A DNA stretch of 64,000 nucleotides from Hyphomicrobiales bacterium (GTDB lineage: Bacteria > Pseudomonadota > Alphaproteobacteria > Rhizobiales > Rhizobiaceae): positions 111,518 through 175,517 of the forward strand of contig UCHV01000021.1 in assembly GCA_900472395.1 (NCBI GenBank). The letters are read 5' to 3'. This document shows, one piece after another, positions 17,340 through 24,698 of this stretch. The notes beneath the pieces were generated by a model, which had not been told where the DNA came from, did not search any database, and saw only the letters and a list, made by a program, of their open reading frames with translations. A program made the translations under genes and the position numbers. Position 1 is the stretch's first letter. Each line of letters begins with the position of its first letter.

Positions 17340-18098
17340 TCAAACCGCCTGGTCATATTCCAAGCTGGCCCGAATGAGTTCGCGGGCATAGGGATCTTTT
17401 GCCTCGCCGGTGGCCAGAACGTCCCGGCTCATGACCTCGACGATACGCCCGTGCTGCATCACTGCCAGCCGCTCGCACATATGATCGATGACTGCAAGAT
17501 CATGGCTGACGAAGAGATAGGTAAGATTACGCTTTGTCCGTAGATCGGCAAGCAGGTTCAGAACTTCTGCCTGAACGGACACGTCGAGTGCGGATGTCGG
17601 CTCGTCCAGCAGCAGGATGCGTGGTTCCAGAATAAGCGCACGGGCAATCGCCACGCGCTGACGCTGGCCGCCCGAAAGCTCATGCGGATATCGCGACAGG
17701 AAATCCGGATTGAGGCCAACGTCGATCAACGCCCGTTCCATGCGTTCCACCTGTCGGTCCATGCGGTGGATGCGCAGCGGCTCCTGCAACGCGGTGCGGA
17801 TCGACTGGCGCGGATGCAAGGAGCCGTAAGGATCCTGAAACACCATCTGGACCGCACGGCAATAATCGGCAAACGGCATGTCGTTGACGGAAGTGCCTTC
17901 CAGCTTGATGTCGCCTTCCCACGCATTGAGCAGGCGAGCGATGCAGCGCAGGATCGTAGACTTGCCCGAGCCGGATTCACCGACAAGTCCAAAGGACTCG
18001 CCAGCTTCCACTTCAAAACAGACATCGCCGAGAATGCGTTTTTTGGCAGGGCCGAAGCCGAGGCTGATCGAAAGATCACGAACTTCGATGGCGCTCAT
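17340..18098 (-). CDS. Oligopeptide-type ABC transporter ATPase (OppF/DppF-like)
   Basis: One of two ATPases of the importer. The 252-residue protein has Walker A LVGESGSGKST, signature [15 protein letters not shown], Walker B ILLLDEPTSALD and the switch His in FVSHDLAVI. It is shorter than typical OppF because the C-terminal oligopeptide extension is nearly absent. Its ATG overlaps the stop of the other ATPase gene by four bases (ATGA). Substrate is unknown; family members carry peptides, nickel or plant sugars and opines, and the kdgD neighbourhood favours a sugar derivative. Confidence 0.9.
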   Translation of the reverse strand: MSAIEVRDLSISLGFGPAKKRILGDVCFEVEAGESFGLVGESGSGKSTILRCIARLLNAWEGDIKLEGTSVNDMPFADYCRAVQMVFQDPYGSLHPRQSIRTALQEPLRIHRMDRQVERMERALIDVGLNPDFLSRYPHELSGGQRQRVAIARALILEPRILLLDEPTSALDVSVQAEVLNLLADLRTKRNLTYLFVSHDLAVIDHMCERLAVMQHGRIVEVMSRDVLATGEAKDPYARELIRASLEYDQAV

Positions 18099-18961
18099 GG
18101 ATGCAGCTCCTTGCTCGGCTGTGGCGATGCTTGCGGCTGGCGGTTGAGAACGGGCAGCGGCTGGCGGTTGCCGCCGATATGCGGCTGTGCCGCCAGCAGG
18201 CCCTTGGTGTAGGGATGCGTGCAGTTCTTCATATCGCGGGCCGCCCGTTCTTCGACAACTTCGCCATGGCGCATGACGAGAACCCGATCGCAGAAATTGC
18301 GCACCAGGTTGAGGTCGTGGCTGATCATGATCAGACCGAGACCCTTGTTGGTCACAAGTTCGTTGAGGATATTGAGCACCTGCATGCGCACCGTCACGTC
18401 GAGAGCCGAGGTCGGTTCGTCGGCGATGATGATCTGCGGCTCGGGGATGAGCATCATGGCGATCATGATGCGCTGGCCCATGCCGCCGGACACCTCGTGC
18501 GGATAAAGGCCGTAAACGCGCTCGGGATCGCGGATCTGCACGGCCTCCAGCATTTCGAGCGTCTTCCGTTTCGCCACCTGCGCCGAGGCGCTGTAATGCA
18601 CGCGATAGGCTTCGGCGATCTGATCGCCGACCGGATGCACGGGGTTGAGCGAAAATTTCGGATCCTGCAGGATCATCGAGATGCGTCGACCGCGAATGTT
18701 CAGCATCTGTCTTTCGCTGGCCGCCAAAAGGTCGGTGCCGCTGAAGTCCATGCGATCGGCTTCGATTTTTGCGCTGGGCAGAAGTTTCAGCAGCGCGCGG
18801 CCGATGGTGGACTTGCCGGAACCGGATTCGCCGACAATGCCAAGGCGTTCCCGGCCGAGATCGAAGGAAACGCCCTTGACCACGTTGTTGTAGCTCTTCT
18901 TGCCGCTGCGATAGCTGACGCGCAGATTTTCGACTTTCAGGAGAGGCTGGTTATTGTCCAT
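18095..18961 (-). CDS. Oligopeptide-type ABC transporter ATPase (OppD/DppD-like)
   Basis: Partner ATPase, 288 residues: Walker A IVGESGSGKST, signature VSGGMGQRIMIAMML (an altered second half compared with QRV-IA-AL), Walker B IIIADEPTSALD and MISHDLNLV. The C-terminal region, HPYTKGLLAAQP, is the start of the oligo_HPY extension. ATG 18961 is chosen because GAGGAG lies eight bases upstream; the frame opens at a GTG at 18970 that has no usable ribosome site. It ends inside the OppF-like start and lies 12 bases after the permease stop. Confidence 0.9.
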   Translation of the reverse strand: MDNNQPLLKVENLRVSYRSGKKSYNNVVKGVSFDLGRERLGIVGESGSGKSTIGRALLKLLPSAKIEADRMDFSGTDLLAASERQMLNIRGRRISMILQDPKFSLNPVHPVGDQIAEAYRVHYSASAQVAKRKTLEMLEAVQIRDPERVYGLYPHEVSGGMGQRIMIAMMLIPEPQIIIADEPTSALDVTVRMQVLNILNELVTNKGLGLIMISHDLNLVRNFCDRVLVMRHGEVVEERAARDMKNCTHPYTKGLLAAQPHIGGNRQPLPVLNRQPQASPQPSKELHP

Positions 18962-18973
18962 CGCTGTCACTCC

Positions 18974-19879
18974 TCAATGCTGTTTCGGATCGAGCGCATC
19001 GCGCAGGCCGTCGCCCAGAAGGTTGAAGGCGAGGCTGACGAGCAGGATGGCGCCGCCGGGAAATGCGACCAGCCACCAGTTATCGAGCATGTAGCGGCGG
19101 CCGGTAGCGATCATCGCACCCCATTCCGGCAGCGGTGGCTGTGCACCGAGACCGAGAAAGCCGAGCCCGGCGGCGGTCAGGATGACCGTTGCCATGGAAA
19201 GCGTGATGCGCACCAGAACCGAAGGCATGCACATAGGCACGATCGACTTGACGATGATGCGAAGCGAAGATGCACCCTGCATGCGCGAGGCCGAGATGTA
19301 ATCGGCATTACGGAAGGTGAGCGTTTCGGCGCGTGCGAGGCGCGCAATCGGCGGCCAGGCGGTGAGGCCGATGGCGATGATGGCGTTTTCCAGTCCGGCA
19401 CCGAGCGCGGCCACGAAAGCCAGCGACAGGATGAGGCTCGGGAAGGAGAGAAAGATGTCGGTGACGCGCATCATCACCGTATCGTACCAGCCGCCGAAAT
19501 AACCGGCCGTCGTGCCGACCAGCAGGCCGACCGGGCCGACGATGACCGAGACGATGGTGATGATCGTCAGGCTGATGCGGGTGCCGTAAATGATCCGGCT
19601 CATGATGTCGCGGCCGAGTTCGTCGGTGCCGAACCAGTGCGTGGCGTTCGGCGGTTGCAGCACGTTGTTGAGATTGACGACGTTCGGATCGTAGGGCGCC
19701 AGAAGCGGTGCGACGAGCGCCGTCAAAAGAAGGATCGAGATCACGATCAGGCCGAAACCGGACGAGGGGTTTCCCAGCAACTCACGAATGACCGCAAGCA
19801 GCCGCCGCAGGGGCGAATTCGGGTTCGAAAGCGAAACCGGCATGGCGTTATCCTGAGTATTGAGTGTTTCGATAGCCAT
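18974..19879 (-). CDS. Oligopeptide-type ABC transporter permease (DppC-like)
   Basis: Inner-membrane permease, 301 residues. The N-terminal OppC leader region is followed by a first helix (GFGLIVISILLLTALVAPLLA), the hallmark NATHWFGTDELGRDIMSRIIYGTR segment split across residues 75-98, and a C-terminal coupling motif near QGASSLRIIVKSIVP. The frame continues upstream into the other permease gene, but ATG 19879 overlaps that gene's stop by a single base and gives the family-like N-terminus MAIETLNTQDNAM. Confidence 0.9.
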   Translation of the reverse strand: MAIETLNTQDNAMPVSLSNPNSPLRRLLAVIRELLGNPSSGFGLIVISILLLTALVAPLLAPYDPNVVNLNNVLQPPNATHWFGTDELGRDIMSRIIYGTRISLTIITIVSVIVGPVGLLVGTTAGYFGGWYDTVMMRVTDIFLSFPSLILSLAFVAALGAGLENAIIAIGLTAWPPIARLARAETLTFRNADYISASRMQGASSLRIIVKSIVPMCMPSVLVRITLSMATVILTAAGLGFLGLGAQPPLPEWGAMIATGRRYMLDNWWLVAFPGGAILLVSLAFNLLGDGLRDALDPKQH

Positions 19880-20895
19880 CAGCGCGTCCTCGGGTCGAAG
19901 ATCTTGTAGAGCGCGTCGGACAGAAGATTGAGCGCGATGAAGATGATGCCGACGAGAAGCACGCAGGTCATAACCGCATTCATGTCGCCGATCAGCATGT
20001 TGTTGGTGATGTACTGGCCGAACCCCGGCCAGGAAAACACGGTTTCGATCAGCACCGCGCCTTCCAGAAGGCTGCCATAGGCCAGCGCCACGATGGTGAC
20101 CAGCTGCACACGGATGTTTGCGAATGCGTGGTGCCAGATCGTGCGGTTCTTCGACAGACCCTTCACGCGAGCCGTGGTGATGTATTCCTGGTTCAGCTGG
20201 TCCAGCATGAAGCTGCGGGTCATGCGAGTGATGTAGGCCATCGACGAATAACCGAGGATGCTTGCCGGCAGAAGCAGGTGGTTGACGGCATCCCAGAAGA
20301 CTTCCCAATCACCGGCGATCAAGCTGTCGATCAGCAGGAAGCCCGTCGTTTCAGGCACAAGGCCGATGTAGAAATCCGAAACGCGTCCGCCCCCGCCGAC
20401 AAGATCCAGCACGGCATAAAAAATGATGAGGCCGATCATGCCGGTCCAGAAGATCGGCATTGAATGTCCGATCAGCGTCAGGAAACGGATGATGTGGTCG
20501 ACCGGCTTGTTGCGCTTGACGGCGGCGAGAATACCGAGCGGAATACCGAGGCCCGCGCCGAAAAGAATGGCAAAGGTGGCAAGTTCGATCGTTGCCGGCA
20601 TGACATGCAGAATGTCGTTGATGACCGGCTGGCCCGTGCGGATCGAGGTGCCGAAATCGCCGTGCACCAGATCGCTCACATAACGAATGAACTGCTGATA
20701 GATCGGAAGATTGGCGCCGATGCGTTCGGCGACCATCTCGTAGGTGGCCTGGTCCGCCTCTTCGCCGATGATTGCCCGCACCGGATCGACCGGCATCATG
20801 CGGCCGATACAGAATGTCAGGATCAACAGGCCGACAAGGGTAACGAAAATGGTGCCGGCCTGCCGCCCGAACGCGGTCAAACTCTCGGTCTTCAT
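19879..20895 (-). CDS. Oligopeptide-type ABC transporter permease (DppB-like)
   Basis: Inner-membrane permease, 338 residues, six predicted helices. It starts near IFVTLVGLLILTFCIGRMMP, has the family GDFGTSIRTGQPV segment near residue 95 and the coupling-helix motif ARVKGLSKNRTIWHHAFAN near residue 247. GAGGAGG precedes the ATG. It is 76 bases downstream of the binding-protein gene and overlaps the DppC-like start by one base. Confidence 0.9.
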   Translation of the reverse strand: MKTESLTAFGRQAGTIFVTLVGLLILTFCIGRMMPVDPVRAIIGEEADQATYEMVAERIGANLPIYQQFIRYVSDLVHGDFGTSIRTGQPVINDILHVMPATIELATFAILFGAGLGIPLGILAAVKRNKPVDHIIRFLTLIGHSMPIFWTGMIGLIIFYAVLDLVGGGGRVSDFYIGLVPETTGFLLIDSLIAGDWEVFWDAVNHLLLPASILGYSSMAYITRMTRSFMLDQLNQEYITTARVKGLSKNRTIWHHAFANIRVQLVTIVALAYGSLLEGAVLIETVFSWPGFGQYITNNMLIGDMNAVMTCVLLVGIIFIALNLLSDALYKIFDPRTR

Positions 20896-20971
20896 GGGGA
20901 CCTCCTCAGAAAAGCTTGGGAGGCCGCGGCGCTGCGGAAAAAAACGCGGGCAGCGCCGCGGCTAAACGCGA

Positions 20972-22582
20972 TTACCGCTCTTTGGTGACCGTGCGCAGCT
21001 GCGTCGACCACGACGGGTTCAACTGCAGACCCTTGACGTCGGCGCGGAAGCCGACGCTGTCGACGACTTCGGAAAACGGCTGCAGCGCGGGCATCATGTC
21101 GGCGTAGTAGTTCTGGATCGCCTCATAATCCTTGATTTGGCTGTCCTTGTTGCCTTCAACGAGAGCGTCATCGATCATCTTGTTGATCTTCTCGTCATAG
21201 AAGGACGTACGCCAGCCCTGGAAATTGGTGAGCTTGGCCGCATCCGAATTGTCGGGATTGTAGACCGTTGCGCGCAGGTTCGAGTCCGGGTGCGGCAGCT
21301 GGCCACCACCACCACGGCCGACAAGCAGTTCGTATTTGCGCTCGCGCATGGCGCCATAAATCTGGTCGCCCGTACCGGTGATGATCTCGGCCTTGATGCC
21401 GCCCTGTGCAAGCGTCGCCTGAATGGCGGTGGCGGCACTCATGAACGGTACATCGGAAATGGCGCGAAGCGTCGTGGAGAAACCGTTCGGATAACCGCCT
21501 TCCGCGAGAAGCGCCTTGGCCTTCGCCACATCAAGCTTGTAACCGGCATTAGGCAGCGAGCCAAAGATGCCGCTTGCAATGGGTCGGTCGCGGAGCCTGC
21601 CGAAATAGGGGAGAACGCTGTCGTTCAGGCCCTGATAATCGATGAGATAACGCAGTGCTTCACGCACCTTCGGGTTCTGGAATTTCTCATCCTTCATGGA
21701 GACGGCGAGATAATAGAAGCCGCTGCCGCCATTGGTCTGGATCTTGACGTCTTCTTCCTTTTCCAGCGCCTTCAGGTCGGCGGCAGACATCGAAAACGCG
21801 ATGTCGATATCGCCCTTTTGCAGCATCAGGCGCTGGCTCTGGGATTCCGCCAGATGGCGCATCATGATGCGCTTCATGGCAGGCTTTTCGCCCCAATATT
21901 CCGGGTTCTGGTCAAGGATGACCCGTTCGTTCGACGACCACTGGCCGAGTGTGAACGGGCCTGAACCGGCAGAATTGTTGGTGAGCCACGCAGCGCCCTG
22001 ATCGCCGTTCTTGTCGTGCTCCATGACGGTCTTCATGTCGAGAATGGAGCCCGGGCCGACGATGCCGAGGGTTTGAACGATGATCTGCGGATCGACCTTC
22101 TTGGGCAGCGTCACGACGACAGTATTTGCGTCCGGTGCGGTAAAGCTTGCATCGGCATTGGCGGCGGTGAAGCCGTGTGTCTTCAGGAAGGAGGCTTGTG
22201 CGAGGTTGAGCTTCATCAGGCGCTTGAACGACCAGACCACGTCTTCGGACGTGACCGGATTGCCGGAAGCGAACTTCGCGCCTTCGCGCAGCTTGAAGGT
22301 GATCGAGCCGTTATCTTCGGCGATCTTCCAGCTCTCGGCCAACTGCGGATCGACCTTGGCACGCTCGACCGGGTTCAGCGATACGAGGTTGTCATATATG
22401 TTGGCGAGAACCTGCACGGTTTCCTTGCCGGTAATCGCGGCCGGATCGAGCGTCAGGATGTTGTTCATCGAAAAGCCGACAACAAGCATCGTCGGCGGCG
22501 TTTCCGCGTATACGGGCTGCGAAAGCAGGGTCGAGCCGAGCAGAATGGCGCCGAGCAGCTTAATGGATGGTTTTTTCATCAT
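20972..22582 (-). CDS. Periplasmic solute-binding protein, family 5 (OppA/DppA-like)
   Basis: Binding protein of the importer, 536 residues with a Sec signal (KKPSIKLLGAILLGSTLLSQ, cleavage after VYA). The SBP_bac_5 core is visible: LAESWKIAEDNGSITFKLRE at residue 80-100, FASGNPVTSEDVVWSFKR, and FQNPKVREALRYLIDYQGL in the second lobe. Binding proteins of this family vary widely in ligand. The start is set at ATG 22582 after GGGAGGATCG; the second ATG one codon later is equally possible. First gene of the operon, with promoter and palindrome at 22633-22661. Confidence 0.9.
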   Translation of the reverse strand: MMKKPSIKLLGAILLGSTLLSQPVYAETPPTMLVVGFSMNNILTLDPAAITGKETVQVLANIYDNLVSLNPVERAKVDPQLAESWKIAEDNGSITFKLREGAKFASGNPVTSEDVVWSFKRLMKLNLAQASFLKTHGFTAANADASFTAPDANTVVVTLPKKVDPQIIVQTLGIVGPGSILDMKTVMEHDKNGDQGAAWLTNNSAGSGPFTLGQWSSNERVILDQNPEYWGEKPAMKRIMMRHLAESQSQRLMLQKGDIDIAFSMSAADLKALEKEEDVKIQTNGGSGFYYLAVSMKDEKFQNPKVREALRYLIDYQGLNDSVLPYFGRLRDRPIASGIFGSLPNAGYKLDVAKAKALLAEGGYPNGFSTTLRAISDVPFMSAATAIQATLAQGGIKAEIITGTGDQIYGAMRERKYELLVGRGGGGQLPHPDSNLRATVYNPDNSDAAKLTNFQGWRTSFYDEKINKMIDDALVEGNKDSQIKDYEAIQNYYADMMPALQPFSEVVDSVGFRADVKGLQLNPSWSTQLRTVTKER

Positions 22583-22632
22583 CGATCCTCCCAATCACGA
22601 CCGCCTCCTCCAAGGCAGTAAAACCGAGTTAA

Positions 22633-22661
22633 GAGATATGATGTCCTACGATATCTGTCAA
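22633..22661 (-). promoter_or_regulatory. Promoter and operator palindrome of the ABC importer operon
   Basis: On the minus strand TTGACA (22661-22656), 17 bases, then TATCTC (22638-22633). The spacer contains the perfect inverted repeat GATAT-N11-ATATC (22635-22655), so a bound repressor would cover the promoter. The layout parallels the kdgD promoter, and the second FadR-type protein encoded in this operon is the natural candidate. Confidence 0.55.
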
Positions 22662-22864
22662 CCGTCCGTTGGGAGATGGTGGCGGGGTTTTCGCGATGCG
22701 CGGAAAAGTTCGTGGCCCTGCCGTGATCTGGTAGTTGTCGTTCGGATCGTGGATCGCCTTAAAGACGATTGAAAACCAAAGACGAAGCCGATAACGAAAC
22801 ACGACTTCGAAACTCATGATTTCCGGAACCGTCGTGATAGCCGCCTCCCAGAGCCTTGCCCCGC

Positions 22865-23389
22865 ATGGATAGCGATATCGCGCGTCTGGACGCCATCTTT
22901 CCGGCACTCCGTTCTGCATTGCTCAGGTCCGTTTTTCAGGTGGTGCGTGATCCGGCGGTCGCCGAAGAATTGACGCAGGACGCCTACCTGCGGGCGAGAA
23001 AAGCCATGGAGACGGCAGCCCCTCGACACATCGAAGCTTTTCTCTGGCAGACAGCGCGCAATCTGGCTCTGGATTACATGCGTTGGCGAAAAGTGCGGGC
23101 GGGCAACGAACCATTGCATGAGGCGACTGAGGCCGGCGCGGAAATTGCCGACAGGCAGCCTTCGGCGGAAGACTATGTCATCCAGAAGGACAATTTGCGT
23201 GTCGTGCGGGAGGCTTTGCAAAAACTGCCGCCGAGGGCGCAACGGGTATGGGTGCTCAGCCGTGTCGAAGGCTGGCCTTATCCGCGTATCGCAACGCATC
23301 TGGGTGTGTCACCCAATACAGTTTTCAACGATATCAAAATGGTCATGGCGTTGCTTCACGAGTTGCGCCGGAAAATGGATGCCGAATGA
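22865..23389 (+). CDS. ECF sigma factor, FecI-like
   Basis: A 174-residue extracytoplasmic-function sigma factor. Region 2 is visible in VVRDPAVAEELTQDAYLRAR and FLWQTARNLALDYMRWRK, and region 4 in LPPRAQRVWVLSRVEGWPYP with HLGVSPNTVFNDIKMVMALL as the DNA-reading helix. It heads a sigma/anti-sigma/receptor cascade in which a TonB-dependent receptor signals through FecR. ATG 22865 is chosen; the frame opens three codons earlier with TTG. Divergent from the oligopeptide-type ABC operon. Confidence 0.9.
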   Translation: MDSDIARLDAIFPALRSALLRSVFQVVRDPAVAEELTQDAYLRARKAMETAAPRHIEAFLWQTARNLALDYMRWRKVRAGNEPLHEATEAGAEIADRQPSAEDYVIQKDNLRVVREALQKLPPRAQRVWVLSRVEGWPYPRIATHLGVSPNTVFNDIKMVMALLHELRRKMDAE

Positions 23390-23518
23390 TGTTTCAGATG
23401 CGATTTTCGATGATGTCTCTTTTCCTGCAGCGTTCGCTGACTTTTTTTGTGGGAAGGCACTGTCTGCAACGTCTTCATATGTATGGATGCCCGACCGCGG
23501 GTTTCGTGGATGGCTACA

Positions 23519-24535
23519 ATGCGTGAGAGTTCGAACGGGCAGAAAAACGCCGACACCTACCGACATGCCGATCCGGTAGTCGATCAGGCGCTGGACTGGC
23601 TCGTCCGCATTGAAGCGGGCGGCCTTGTCGACAAGAGAACGAAAGCGCAATTTGAGGACTGGCTCGCTGCCGCGCCCGACCACCGTGCGGCATGGGAAGA
23701 CGTTCATGCAGCCTGGTCGTCACCGGAAACGCTGGTTGCGGCGCAGGAACTCGACATCAGCCTGCGTGAGCAGCCGGTACCGATCTCCGCCGCCAGCGCC
23801 GCAAAGCCTCGCCAACGCCTTGTTTCCTATTCGATGGCTGCGGCAGCATCGGTGGTGGTTGTCGTTTCCGCAACGTATCTTGCTTCGCAATGGCTCCCGC
23901 GCATGATGGCGGACTACGCCACGAATGTCGCGCAAATGCGGGATTTTACGTTGCCGGATGGCTCCCGCATGGTCCTGAATACGGACAGTGCCGTTGCGCT
24001 GGATTTTGCCGAAGGCAAACGCGGCGTACGGCTTATCGAAGGAGAAGCCTGGTTCGATGTGGTGCACGATGCGGCGCGGCCTTTTCATGTCACCGCTCAT
24101 TACAGCGACGTGCAGGTAAAGGGCACGGCCTTCTCGGTACGTGTGGATGACGGCGGCGATACGGTCTCGCTGCAGCGCGGGGCGGTGGATGCAAGACATG
24201 AACGTAGCGATATCGCTGTGGTCCACCTTGTTCCCGGCCAGATGGTGACTGCGTCCAGCAGCTCCATGTCGCCCGTCACCCAGTTTGACGCGGAGCAGGC
24301 GTTGGGCTGGCTGCAGGGTAGGGTGGTTATCGATGCAAAACCGCTCGGCACCGCGCTTGCAGAAGTCGGCCGTTATTTCGACGGCAAGGTGTTCGTTCTC
24401 AATAAAACCCTGCTGGATAAGACCGTCAGCGGCGATTATCGCACCGATCATGCGGCAACGGCAATCGTCAGTCTGGCGGCCGCGGCAGGTGGTGAAGCAA
24501 CAGTGCTGCCGGGCGGCTTCATAATCATTCGGTAA
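23519..24535 (+). CDS. FecR-type transmembrane anti-sigma regulator
   Basis: A 338-residue inner-membrane signal transducer. Domains in order: cytoplasmic DUF4880-like sigma-binding part (VDQALDWLVRIEAGGLVDKR, AAAPDHRAAWEDVHAAW), one membrane helix near residues 93-113 (VSYSMAAAASVVVVVSATYL), periplasmic FecR domain (FTLPDGSRMVLNTDSAVALD, GVRLIEGEAWFDV, VKGTAFSVR) and a C-terminal STN-like region. The frame is open from 23447; starts at 23510 or 23519 fit the family best. A 129-base gap separates it from the sigma gene and holds no other gene. Confidence 0.9.
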   Translation: MRESSNGQKNADTYRHADPVVDQALDWLVRIEAGGLVDKRTKAQFEDWLAAAPDHRAAWEDVHAAWSSPETLVAAQELDISLREQPVPISAASAAKPRQRLVSYSMAAAASVVVVVSATYLASQWLPRMMADYATNVAQMRDFTLPDGSRMVLNTDSAVALDFAEGKRGVRLIEGEAWFDVVHDAARPFHVTAHYSDVQVKGTAFSVRVDDGGDTVSLQRGAVDARHERSDIAVVHLVPGQMVTASSSSMSPVTQFDAEQALGWLQGRVVIDAKPLGTALAEVGRYFDGKVFVLNKTLLDKTVSGDYRTDHAATAIVSLAAAAGGEATVLPGGFIIIR

Positions 24536-24613
24536 AAACTCAACTTTTTTTGTGAGATCCGTCTGCGTGGGACGTCGATGCTACTGAGGCCTTACTGCGA
24601 TGCGGCAGGGCTG

Positions 24614-24679
24614 AAGCCGAGCCGAGGGGGCTTACGGCTTTTTCAGCAGTGGTGCTTGCCATCCATGAGGGGTGGCAAG
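24614..24679 (+). promoter_or_regulatory. Two stem-loops in the leader of the TonB-dependent receptor gene
   Basis: The first, 24614-24643, pairs AAGCCG-AGCC with GGCT-(TA)-CGGCTT around loop GAGGG and runs into TTTTT, so it looks like an intrinsic terminator. The second, 24655-24679, is a 10-bp stem CTTGCCATCC-ATGAG-GGGTGGCAAG (one G-U) ending eight bases before the AGGAG of the receptor. Together they could uncouple receptor expression from fecIR-type transcripts or stabilise the receptor message. Confidence 0.5.
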
Positions 24680-24698
24680 GGGCGTTCAGGAGACGGAA

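Noticed and set aside
18101..19909. 602-codon plus-strand frame opposite the ABC transporter genes
   Set aside because: It is antisense to an ATPase and a permease gene with intact Walker and permease motifs; the translation is rich in His, Asp and Arg and shows no domain.
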